Below are positions 1 through 5,961 of a stretch of 6,514 bases of DNA, piece by piece (within the stretch, counting starts at the first letter, position 1; every line of letters begins with the position of its first letter). This DNA comes from CAYRFF01 sp964436125 (GTDB lineage Bacteria; Bacteroidota; Bacteroidia; Chitinophagales; Saprospiraceae): the NCBI GenBank assembly GCA_964436125.1, contig CAYTBT010000067.1:1-6514 (forward strand). Direction: 5' to 3'. The translations under genes and the position numbers were made by a program. The notes under the pieces were generated by a model that saw only the letters and a program-made list of their open reading frames with translations, made no database searches and was not told the DNA's origin.

Positions 1-60
1 CTTGTCTTCTGTGGCTTTTGCACTTCCTTTTGCATTTCTATTGCATGGTTTGGGTTAATA
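1..60 (+). repeat. Left-edge copy of an inverted, formerly coding-like repeat
   Basis: This stretch aligns with the reverse complement of 6411-6469 at about 45 of 60 positions with one single-base gap (hand alignment). It includes a run of 13 identical bases, TTTCTATTGCATG. Read in frame 1 it gives LVFCGFC, against LVFTGFC in the other copy, with three synonymous third-base differences (GTC/GTA, GGC/GGA, TGC/TGT). After the gap, the shifted frame again matches (FLLHGLG against FLLHDLG) and both end in TAA. It therefore looks like a decayed end of a coding or once-coding repeat. It also holds TTTTGCA at 16-22 and 28-34 and ATTGCA at 40-45, about 12 bases apart. The repeat may continue left of the window. 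The family is not recognised. Confidence 0.5.
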
Positions 61-314
61 GAGTGAAACTAAGTTGAAAAGGTTACATTCCTAGTGCTCA
101 AAATCCGGGAAATAAGTGATTTTACATGGATGTTATCCCACAGTCATTCCGACTTGCAGCCATAAGTAAAGGTTGCAGAGAAATAAATGGCGGTGTATGA
201 AGAGCTTAACCTTTCTCGAGAAGCCTCAGGTCTTGACAATTTGTGAGGGCAATAGAAATCCATTACCTTTGACTTGGGTCAAATGAATATTTAATGCTTT
301 AAACCTTACATTAC
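61..314. other. Non-coding leader region before the peptidase gene
   Basis: I see no gene here. The longest notable reading frame is a 24-codon ATG frame at 126-200, which has no support. There is a perfect 10-bp palindrome TTCTCGAGAA at about 213-222. The 10-mer CCTTTCTCGA at 210-219 recurs in both direct repeats near the right end. TTGACA at 233-238 resembles a -35 box, but no -10 box at good spacing follows. A Bacteroidota-type promoter (TTTG followed by TAnnTTTG) could not be placed convincingly. Confidence 0.5.
268..283. promoter_or_regulatory. Perfect palindrome, possible operator of the peptidase gene
   Basis: TTTGAC, four spacer bases (TTGG) and GTCAAA form a perfect 6-4-6 inverted repeat. 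It ends 31 bases before the ATG at 315, where a dimeric repressor or activator could control this gene. Its left arm also contains TTTG, which could double as the -33 element of a Bacteroidota promoter. Operator function is inference from position and symmetry; the arms are short and no regulator gene lies in the window. Confidence 0.35.
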
Positions 315-1976
315 ATGAAGAAGCTATCTTTTCTTTCTCTGATTATTGCAACAATGACGATAATACTTGCCTGTGGCAATCAAAATTCACCGGAATCAAA
401 GAATCCAGAAACGAATAAAAATAATAAGATGAGTTCAATACAGAAGAAAATAGACGCTTATGCACGCGTTGAGCTTACTACAGATTTATCCAAGCTTACC
501 GAGAACCAGAAGAAAATGATTCCTCTCTTAATTAAGGCGTCAAAAGTGATGAACGACTTGTACGAGTACCAGACTTATGGAGATCTAGATAGCTTGATGA
601 AAACAATTGACAATGAAGCGGTGCGCGAGTATGTTAAAATTAATGTCGGACCATGGGATAGGTTGAGAAACGATGAACCATTTGTAGAGGGAGTAGGCCC
701 TAAGCCGGCAGGCGCCAATTTTTATCCGACTGATATGAGCAAAGAGGAATTTGCGGAAGCTGATGTGAAAGATAAGGCAAGTTTATACACATTCGTGCGG
801 AGAGATAAAGATGGAAAGCTTTACACGATTCCCTACAATGAAAAATTTGCCGATCAACTGAAAAAAGCAGCTGATTATCTCCGTGAAGCTGCCAAGTATG
901 CTGAAACGGATGGCTTGAAAAAATACTTGCAGTTGCGTGCCGATGCGCTTTTGACTGATGAGTTTCAGAAGAGTGACCTGGCATGGCTGGAAATGAAAGA
1001 CAATACTGTCGGAATCGTTATCGGCCCTATTGAGACATACGAGGATCATTTATTTGGCTACAAAGCGTCCTATGAGGCTTATGTCCTTGTCAAGGATAAG
1101 GAATGGAGCCAGCGATTGGCAAAATTTGCGGCATTTCTTCCGGAATTACAGCACAAATTACCCGTACCGGAGGATTATAAGCAGGAAAAACCAGGTTCAG
1201 ATGCAGATCTGAATGCTTATGACGTGATTTATTATGCCGGGCAGGCCAATGCCGGTGGAAAGACGATTGCGATAAACTTGCCCAATGACGAGGAAGTGCA
1301 ATTAATGAAAGGGACGCGACGATTGCAATTAAAGAATGTGATGCGCTTAAAATTTGATAAGATTCTGGTACCTATATCTGAGATATTAATTACGCCGGAA
1401 CAGAGGAAATACGTGAGCTTTGATGCCTTCTTTGCCAATACGATGTTCCACGAGGTTGCGCATGGTCTGGGAATCAAGAATACGATAAATGGGAAGGGCA
1501 CGGTGCGTAAAGCATTGAAGGAACACGCTTCTGCACTTGAAGAAGGAAAGGCGGATATTCTCGGTTTGTATATGGTTGAACAGTTATTGCAGAAAGGTGA
1601 ACTAGATGGAGGTATCAAGGAGTATTATGTGACATTTATTGCAAGTATATTCCGGTCCGTGAGATTCGGGGCGGGCGATGCACACGGAATCGCCAATATG
1701 ATTCGCTTTAATTACTTTAAAGAGCAGGGAGCATTTGAACGACTTGAGGATGGCACGTACAAAATAAATTTTGAGAAAACACATGATGCCGTAGAGAGCC
1801 TGTCACGACTTATCTTAACGCTTCAAGGAGATGGCGCTTATGAAAAAGTTGCAGAGCTAGTAGAGCAGAAAGGAAAAATCGGTGAGCAGCTTCAGAGTGA
1901 TCTGAATAGATTGAAAGAAGCACAGATACCGATTGATATTGTATTTGACCAGGGAATGGATGTCTTGGGGCTCTAA
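315..1976 (+). CDS. Lipoprotein zinc peptidase, dipeptidyl-peptidase III (M49)-like
   Basis: This 553-residue protein starts with a lipoprotein signal: KK, a hydrophobic stretch at residues 4-18, then the lipobox I-L-A-C with lipidated Cys20. A polar linker rich in Asn, Ser and Lys follows (21-40). It is therefore probably anchored in the periplasm or at the outer membrane. The zinc site is HEVAH at 379-383; His379 and His383 would be ligands and Glu380 the catalytic base. EEGKAD at 409-414 matches the EExxA-type motif that supplies the third, Glu ligand in M49 enzymes. Classic DPP III has HExxxH, so the shorter HExxH places this protein in the bacterial 'DPP III family / Zn-dependent hydrolase' branch. 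GPIETYED (237-244), NLPNDE (321-326) and KFDKILVP (346-353) fit my memory of that branch. Likely substrates are peptides, but exo- against endo-activity cannot be read. The ATG gives an intact signal; no Shine-Dalgarno is visible. It stands alone, with 412 bases before the next gene. Confidence 0.85.
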   Translation: MKKLSFLSLIIATMTIILACGNQNSPESKNPETNKNNKMSSIQKKIDAYARVELTTDLSKLTENQKKMIPLLIKASKVMNDLYEYQTYGDLDSLMKTIDNEAVREYVKINVGPWDRLRNDEPFVEGVGPKPAGANFYPTDMSKEEFAEADVKDKASLYTFVRRDKDGKLYTIPYNEKFADQLKKAADYLREAAKYAETDGLKKYLQLRADALLTDEFQKSDLAWLEMKDNTVGIVIGPIETYEDHLFGYKASYEAYVLVKDKEWSQRLAKFAAFLPELQHKLPVPEDYKQEKPGSDADLNAYDVIYYAGQANAGGKTIAINLPNDEEVQLMKGTRRLQLKNVMRLKFDKILVPISEILITPEQRKYVSFDAFFANTMFHEVAHGLGIKNTINGKGTVRKALKEHASALEEGKADILGLYMVEQLLQKGELDGGIKEYYVTFIASIFRSVRFGAGDAHGIANMIRFNYFKEQGAFERLEDGTYKINFEKTHDAVESLSRLILTLQGDGAYEKVAELVEQKGKIGEQLQSDLNRLKEAQIPIDIVFDQGMDVLGL

Positions 1977-2124
1977 GAGCTGAAATCAATAGGATTTACG
2001 CATTTCAACTTACGTTTTATTCTTTTCAATCTGGGCATGGGAAATTGTGGTAGATATTTATTCATATTTTATTTATCCACATAATGTGTATTAATCAAGG
2101 AGAGGAAATACAACAATCAACATA

Positions 2125-2157
2125 AGTTGAGTTTGTTAGCTTTTAAGCTATACAACT
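2125..2157. promoter_or_regulatory. Extended dyad in the intergenic region
   Basis: TAGCTT (2137-2142), a TT spacer and AAGCTA (2145-2150) form a near-continuous palindrome. It is flanked by AGTTG (2125-2129) and CAACT (2153-2157), which also pair across an asymmetric internal loop of seven and two bases. No T-run follows, so it is not a typical intrinsic terminator. It could be an operator or a structured leader element for the VTC cluster; nothing in the sequence decides between these. Confidence 0.3.
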
Positions 2158-2202
2158 ACATTAAACGATGTATTGCATAGAAGTCTAAAGCAATCAAGAA
2201 AT

Positions 2203-2269
2203 ATAAGTAAGGGCGCTTTTGTATGTATTTGGGCATAATAATGTATAATAATACTGCAAGCTTACTTAT
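2203..2269. repeat. 9-bp inverted repeat around a TATAAT sequence
   Basis: ATAAGTAAG at 2203-2211 is the exact reverse complement of CTTACTTAT at 2261-2269, with 49 bases between. The TATAAT at 2244-2249 lies inside the loop, about 120-185 bases upstream of the first gene of the VTC cluster. In such AT-rich DNA a match of this length may be chance. If real, it could be a pair of binding sites or an RNA stem in a long 5' leader. Confidence 0.25.
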
Positions 2270-2388
2270 CGTAAATTTTTATTAATATATTGTGAGAGAA
2301 CTTATCCTGTTTAATTCTGCATGAATGATACAACGCAGAGATAAATACGGCTAAGAAGCTCTTTATTAAACGTATAAAAGACAAAAGG

Positions 2389-2796
2389 ATGAAAGGAAGG
2401 AACTTCAGAGTAGGAAGCGTATTGCTCATATCGATTTTATTTATTGGCCTGATTTCCTCATGCTCCAAGCGAGCAGGAGAGGGCGGCCTAGCAAGTATTT
2501 CAGGAAAGGTATATGCCAGAGATTATGATAAAGATGGCGATCTTGAGGCAGAAGGTTACATAGGTGATGTAAAAGTATATATCCGCGTTGCCGGCAGTGA
2601 TGTGCAACTTGATGATATAGATACCAATTACGATGGGACATACTCTTTTCCATTCTTACGTAAAGGAGAGTATGAAGTATGGGTTTTCAGCGATTGTGAT
2701 GATTGTCTTGATGGAACAGAGGCAATAGTACAGAAAGTAAGCATCGAAGACCGTAAAGCAGAAATCGTGCTTCCGGATTTTGAAATAAAAATATAA
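2389..2796 (+). CDS. Small lipoprotein with a predicted beta-sandwich domain
   Basis: This 135-residue protein has a lipoprotein signal (basic MKGRNFR, hydrophobic residues 9-22, lipobox I-S-S-C with Cys25). The mature part is one small domain of about 100 residues. SISGKVYARD (36-45) and the NYDGTYSF motif (80-87) followed by KGEYEVWVF (92-100) have the strand pattern and turn typical of carboxypeptidase-regulatory-like or SdrD B-like prealbumin folds. The acidic stretch DYDKDGDLE (45-53) looks like a DxDxDG calcium-binding loop. CDDC (103-106) is a CxxC pair that could form a disulfide or bind a metal. It is first in the block, 11 bases before the VTC gene, so it is probably co-transcribed. 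Its role is unknown; I infer an envelope-anchored accessory part of the VTC/DUF4956 system. No ribosome binding site is evident at the ATG, which gives a proper signal sequence. Confidence 0.8.
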   Translation: MKGRNFRVGSVLLISILFIGLISSCSKRAGEGGLASISGKVYARDYDKDGDLEAEGYIGDVKVYIRVAGSDVQLDDIDTNYDGTYSFPFLRKGEYEVWVFSDCDDCLDGTEAIVQKVSIEDRKAEIVLPDFEIKI

Positions 2797-2807
2797 AGCC
2801 TGGACCT

Positions 2808-3629
2808 ATGAGAGAAGCACACGTTAAGAATTTACTGGGAGAACTAGATCCTATTTCACTGGATGAAATGGACGGAGTGAAGTTGTTGAATAGGATTGAC
2901 ACGAAGTATGTCATACCATTTCGATACTTTGAGAAGCTGATGGAGATGCTAGGTGATAGGTACTATATCTTAGATATGGACGGGAAACGCATTTTTAAAT
3001 ATGTAACGACCTATTTTGACACCTTGGATTTTCAATTTTACCGCGACCATCACGACAAGAAGCTTACGCGCTTAAAAGTGAGAAGTCGGACTTATGCGGA
3101 TACCGATGTTCATTACTTTGAGATAAAGCGGAAATATAATCATAGGACCAAGAAGTATCGTGAGATGCTTACACAAGAGCAGGGCGAATTAACCGAGGAG
3201 CAGCGTGAAAAAATTCAGAAATATTATCAACGCATAAGTCCCTATTACACGGAAGACTTTGCTCGATCCGAGGAGGTAGCGGATTCCCTTGTCCCGGCAT
3301 TGATTACTTCCTTCTGTCGGATAACACTTGTGAACAAGGAAAAGACAGAGCGATGTACAATTGATCTTGACCTGAGTTTTATCAACCCGGATGTGCCGGA
3401 TGAGGAGATAAAGATGGACGAAATTGTAATCATAGAAGTTAAGCAATCTCAATCATCGACTTCTCAAGGAATTGCAGCATCATTGAACAAGCATGGAATT
3501 GAGCCATTCAGTATAAGTAAATATGTCCTTGGGATAATCAATACACAGGAAAATGTGCCACACGAGGCATTTGATTATTTACTGGATAAGGTTGAGGAAT
3601 TGAGAGAACTACAAAAGCAAAAAGTATGA
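2808..3629 (+). CDS. VTC-domain, polyphosphate-polymerase-like protein (CYTH/TTM superfamily)
   Basis: This 273-residue protein has no signal peptide or membrane segment and is predicted to be cytoplasmic. It shows the alternating charged beta-strands of the VTC domain, the fold of the yeast Vtc4 polyphosphate polymerase. In order: NRIDTKYVIP (28-37), with the conserved Arg-Lys pair; YFDT (69-72); RLKVRSRTY (88-96), with a basic tunnel-lining strand; YFEIKRK (103-109), an ExK strand; ITSFCRITLV (166-175); RCTIDLDLSF (182-191); VIIEVKQS (207-214), where Glu and Lys fit metal and phosphate binding; and SISKYVLGI (235-243), the typical end. Known VTC enzymes build polyphosphate from a nucleoside triphosphate; whether this bacterial homologue does so is inference. 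Other triphosphate-tunnel enzymes hydrolyse triphosphates. It overlaps the DUF4956 gene by ATGA, implying translational coupling and a joint complex. The ATG at 2808 lies 11 bases after the lipoprotein stop and has no Shine-Dalgarno. Confidence 0.93.
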   Translation: MREAHVKNLLGELDPISLDEMDGVKLLNRIDTKYVIPFRYFEKLMEMLGDRYYILDMDGKRIFKYVTTYFDTLDFQFYRDHHDKKLTRLKVRSRTYADTDVHYFEIKRKYNHRTKKYREMLTQEQGELTEEQREKIQKYYQRISPYYTEDFARSEEVADSLVPALITSFCRITLVNKEKTERCTIDLDLSFINPDVPDEEIKMDEIVIIEVKQSQSSTSQGIAASLNKHGIEPFSISKYVLGIINTQENVPHEAFDYLLDKVEELRELQKQKV

Positions 3630-4456
3630 AGAAGCGACGGCTTATAATTACGGGATTTTTCTTATTTCTGTTCTTTATAAGTGCTTTTCCGGCATTTTCA
3701 CAGTTGTTGAATCAGTTATTTTTACAAGACCCGACCAATACCAAGGATGTAACGGATGTTGCTTTTCAGGTGGAGCGCTTTGGGATTCGGTTCAGTATTA
3801 ATATTATAGCAGTAATAATTCTGGCGCGATTTATCTATTTTAAACGACATCACAACAGGGACTTTGTCTTTACTTTTATCTTGTTTAACTGTATTAACTT
3901 TCTCATCTGTTTCTTGCTGAGTAATGCAGATCTGGGAATCGGCTTTGCCTTTGGACTCTTTGCGATATTTTCCATAATGCGGTATCGTACGGAGACCTTG
4001 CCTGTGAAGGAAATGGGTTATCTATTTATGAGTGTGGCAATGGGCCTGATGAATTCTCTTGCCATTGCCGGTTGGATAGTATTGGTTGCTATCAATGTAT
4101 TTATCCTATTACTGGCATTGATCCTCGATAGTTCAACTACGGTAACTTATTCCTATGATGATTCCAAACAGATTAAAAAGAACTCCAAGAAAATTAAAAA
4201 ACTCCTTGCTCAACTCAGTGAAACCGGAGCGGAAGAAATGTTCTATGAGAATCAGAAGAAAGCTGATTCGGTGCAAGATGACCGAGAGGAAAACGTTCAG
4301 CGCATTATTTATGAGAAAATCAGCCTCATAAAACCTGAACATCGGGATGAAATGATCCAAGATATACGAGAGCGTACCGGATTGCCGGTAAAATCAGTAG
4401 ATATTATAAAGATTGATCTCCGAGATGAGCAAGCTGAAATACAAGTTCACTATTGA
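3626..4456 (+). CDS. DUF4956 integral membrane protein
   Basis: This 276-residue protein starts with a hydrophobic segment (6-24) ending in AFSQ, either a first membrane helix or a cleaved signal peptide. It continues with helices at about 55-72, 80-99, 104-118, 132-148 and 149-167. The hallmark of DUF4956 is the stretch FAIFSIMRYRTETLPVKEM (112-130), a short helix running into a conserved RYRTE motif. A soluble charged tail of about 100 residues follows (170-276), with a lysine-rich part (181-193: KQIKKNSKKIKKL) and a C-terminal mixed alpha/beta region. The lysine-rich part could meet polyphosphate or membrane phospholipid. DUF4956 proteins are known to me as frequent neighbours of VTC-domain genes; the function is not established. 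The four-base ATGA overlap with the VTC gene suggests that they act together, with DUF4956 anchoring the polymerase-like partner or passing its product through the inner membrane. Confidence 0.93.
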   Translation: MKKRRLIITGFFLFLFFISAFPAFSQLLNQLFLQDPTNTKDVTDVAFQVERFGIRFSINIIAVIILARFIYFKRHHNRDFVFTFILFNCINFLICFLLSNADLGIGFAFGLFAIFSIMRYRTETLPVKEMGYLFMSVAMGLMNSLAIAGWIVLVAINVFILLLALILDSSTTVTYSYDDSKQIKKNSKKIKKLLAQLSETGAEEMFYENQKKADSVQDDREENVQRIIYEKISLIKPEHRDEMIQDIRERTGLPVKSVDIIKIDLRDEQAEIQVHY

Positions 4457-4582
4457 TGACAATTTAATTATAGCATAAACTATTAATTGATTGCTTTTCA
4501 TGTATATTGGGGCAGAATTAATGACTTAATAGGAGAAAATATTGCGATTATGGCAGGTGGAATAAAAAGATACAGTGGTACA

Positions 4583-5275
4583 ATGAATATTGCTAGGTAT
4601 AGCTTCAATATTCTTTTATGCATATTCTTGTTTGCTACGTATGGAAAAGCTCAGTATCTCGACGATATCGAAACGCGGACGAGCGTTTCCCTGGGTGGAG
4701 ATATAATGGAAGATTGGTCTATTCAAGGGACCTATTACCTTTATCTCGATAATATGTCAAGTCACTTCTCCAAGTCCTTGTTCAGCGTGGAAACTGAATA
4801 CAAGGTCAATAAATGGTTTGAGCCGGGCATCGAATATCGTTTTGGAACCAATTACGTAGAAGATTATCACGATTTCAGACTCTATGCAACCTTTGATCAC
4901 GACTTGTTCTCCGATCGATGGAAAATTGAGTATCGACCGATGTTTCAGCGGGAATACGAGTCATTTGATAAGGAATACCTTTCCATGCATCCCGCCGATA
5001 CATATCTCCGCTTAAGATTGACAGTGAGTTATGATCTTACCAATTCGATTAAACTCTTTGCTTTTACAGAAAACTATAGGGAACTTGAAGAAAAAGCACT
5101 TAAATTTCACCAGGAGAAGAGTGCCGTGGGAGCGGAATTTGAACTCGGTGAGAGGAGTGAATTGGAATTGAGACTTACCTTAAAGAATAAGACTAAAAGT
5201 AGGAATATAGGGCGCATCGCAATAAATTATTCCTATGAAATTAAGCCCAAGGAGAAGCCTACTGTCAAGCAATAA
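4583..5275 (+). CDS. Predicted outer-membrane beta-barrel protein, DUF2490-like
   Basis: From the ATG at 4583 this is a 230-residue protein with a clear signal peptide (basic start, hydrophobic FNILLCIFLFATYG, cleavage after GKAQ at about residue 24). The rest is built from amphipathic beta-strands with aromatic ends, such as WSIQGTYYLYLD, FEPGIEYRFG, WKIEYRPMFQREYES, TYLRLRLTVSYDL, SELELRLTLKN and GRIAINYSYEI. These fit an 8-12-strand barrel like the DUF2490 family of Bacteroidota. The start is uncertain. ATG 4550 (241 residues) has AGGAG at 4531-4535, 14 bases upstream, and also gives a usable signal. A TTG at 4487 would add a poor N-terminus and is unlikely. The gap to the DUF4956 stop is 126 bases (93 with ATG 4550), so it may be read through from the operon or have its own promoter. 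I infer it to be the outer-membrane part of the module. The family call is from strand pattern, not from a unique motif. Confidence 0.72.
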   Translation: MNIARYSFNILLCIFLFATYGKAQYLDDIETRTSVSLGGDIMEDWSIQGTYYLYLDNMSSHFSKSLFSVETEYKVNKWFEPGIEYRFGTNYVEDYHDFRLYATFDHDLFSDRWKIEYRPMFQREYESFDKEYLSMHPADTYLRLRLTVSYDLTNSIKLFAFTENYRELEEKALKFHQEKSAVGAEFELGERSELELRLTLKNKTKSRNIGRIAINYSYEIKPKEKPTVKQ

Positions 5276-5412
5276 TACATTCATTTTGCCTTGCTGAAAG
5301 CACTGAATCCCCTTGTTCTTTGTGCCGAAACTCAATGCCTTTAAATGTTATTCCGCCACCGCATTGCCGATGTATAACTGATATTAGCTTCCGCAAATGA
5401 TTGATAGAGATA

Positions 5413-5511
5413 TTATTCCTTTCTCGACTATTTATATTCTTTCTCGTGATAGGTGAAAATACGGCGTGAATGCAGACCGACTGGGATTATATTCAGTCTT
5501 TACGACTTATT
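5413..5511. repeat. Long direct repeat, copy 1
   Basis: This copy matches 6246-6344 at a constant offset of 833 without gaps. The first 50 bases (5413-5462) are identical. Positions 5463-5476 differ at 7 of 14. Positions 5477-5511 differ at one base only (5503). Inside it, CTTTCTCG occurs twice exactly 20 bases apart (5419-5426 and 5439-5446), and GACTG (5479-5483) pairs with CAGTC (5494-5498). In this copy GGTGAAAA (5452-5459) also pairs with TTTTCACC (5516-5523), just past the repeat end; the other copy has lost this. A 59-codon ATG frame starts in the variable block at 5470 and ends at 5649. The repeat family is not recognised. Confidence 0.85.
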
Positions 5512-5688
5512 CCTGTTTTCACCATATTTCAAGACTCAGGAGCTATGAATATTATAAATATCTATAAATCAATTATTTATGATAAAATAATTTCAATTCT
5601 TGGTATCCCGAAGAGAAATCTAAACCATGAATGTCTTGTATTTCTCTAGTAACAAATCTGTTTTGACTTCATTTTATACCACTTGTTG

Positions 5689-5716
5689 TGTGGAATATTT
5701 TTAGCAGAATTCCACA
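5689..5716. repeat. 8-bp perfect hairpin
   Basis: TGTGGAAT (5689-5696) and ATTCCACA (5709-5716) are perfect inverted repeats around a 12-base loop. CTTG (5682-5685) and CAAG (5715-5718) could lengthen the stem with a bulge. In competition, GTGGAATATT (5690-5699) also pairs perfectly with AATATTCCAC (5802-5811). That larger loop holds further nested pairs: TTGGT 5733-5737 with ACCAA 5775-5779, and AGTGAA 5752-5757 with TTCACT 5765-5770. No T-run marks it as a terminator. Confidence 0.35.
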
Positions 5717-5880
5717 AGATAAATCATAAATTTTGGTCAATAATCTCGCCAAGTGAAGTTTATGTTCACTCAATACCAAGGGCTTCACATTTTATATACT
5801 CAATATTCCACCCATGGCTTTGTATTTTAAGACTTTCACGTGTCTGCCGTAGAAGGAGTCCTCTTTGCACTATTTTCAGT

Positions 5881-5905
5881 AGTTACATGAGGAACTTCAT
5901 GAACT
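5881..5905. repeat. Short bulged hairpin
   Basis: AGTT plus CATGA (5881-5884, 5886-5890) pairs with TCATG plus AACT (5897-5901, 5902-5905). One unpaired A lies at 5885 and the loop is six bases (GGAACT). It lies between two stronger structured stretches and has no T-run after it. It may be part of the same repeat mosaic. Confidence 0.3.
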
Positions 5906-5961
5906 GATTAAGGAAACAAAAGCAGTGGAATGATATCCGCACCGTTAGAGCTTGCAAAATT

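Larger units (their letters stand above)
1977..2388. other. AT-rich intergenic region between the peptidase and the VTC cluster
   Basis: No gene is supported in these 412 bases. Just after the peptidase stop, TGAAAT (1981-1986) pairs with ATTTCA (2002-2007), followed by a T-rich but interrupted tail. This is at best a weak terminator for the peptidase gene. Two dyads further on are listed separately. TATAAT occurs at 2244-2249 but has no good -35 partner. The promoter of the downstream four-gene block should lie here, since no gene intervenes, but I cannot place it. The 13 bases before ATG 2389 (AAAAGACAAAAGG) contain no spaced Shine-Dalgarno. Confidence 0.5.

Noticed and set aside
1..33. Start of a divergent minus-strand gene at the left edge
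   Set aside because: Only 11 codons lie inside the window, without a ribosome site, and the same bases are better explained as the edge repeat copy.
1232..1618. 128-residue minus-strand open frame inside the peptidase gene
   Set aside because: It lies wholly opposite a gene with clear motifs (HEVAH, EEGKAD), has no recognisable domain and is explained as an antisense shadow.
1981..2040. Intrinsic terminator after the peptidase gene
   Set aside because: The stem is only six bp with a 15-base loop and competing pairings, and the T-rich tail is interrupted. It is too weak to list as a terminator.
4487..4582. TTG start extending the beta-barrel protein by 32 residues
   Set aside because: The extension lacks signal-peptide character and would push the clear signal sequence away from the N-terminus. 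ATG 4583 or 4550 is more plausible.
5426..5460. LuxR-type helix-turn-helix relic on the minus strand (residues HLSRERI)
   Set aside because: The match to the LSxRE-type motif is only a few residues and is followed by a stop; nothing else of the domain is visible.
5683..5907. 74-residue plus-strand frame starting with TTG
   Set aside because: It has no ATG, no ribosome site, no recognisable domain and a composition unlike the genes here. It crosses hairpins in the repeat-rich region.
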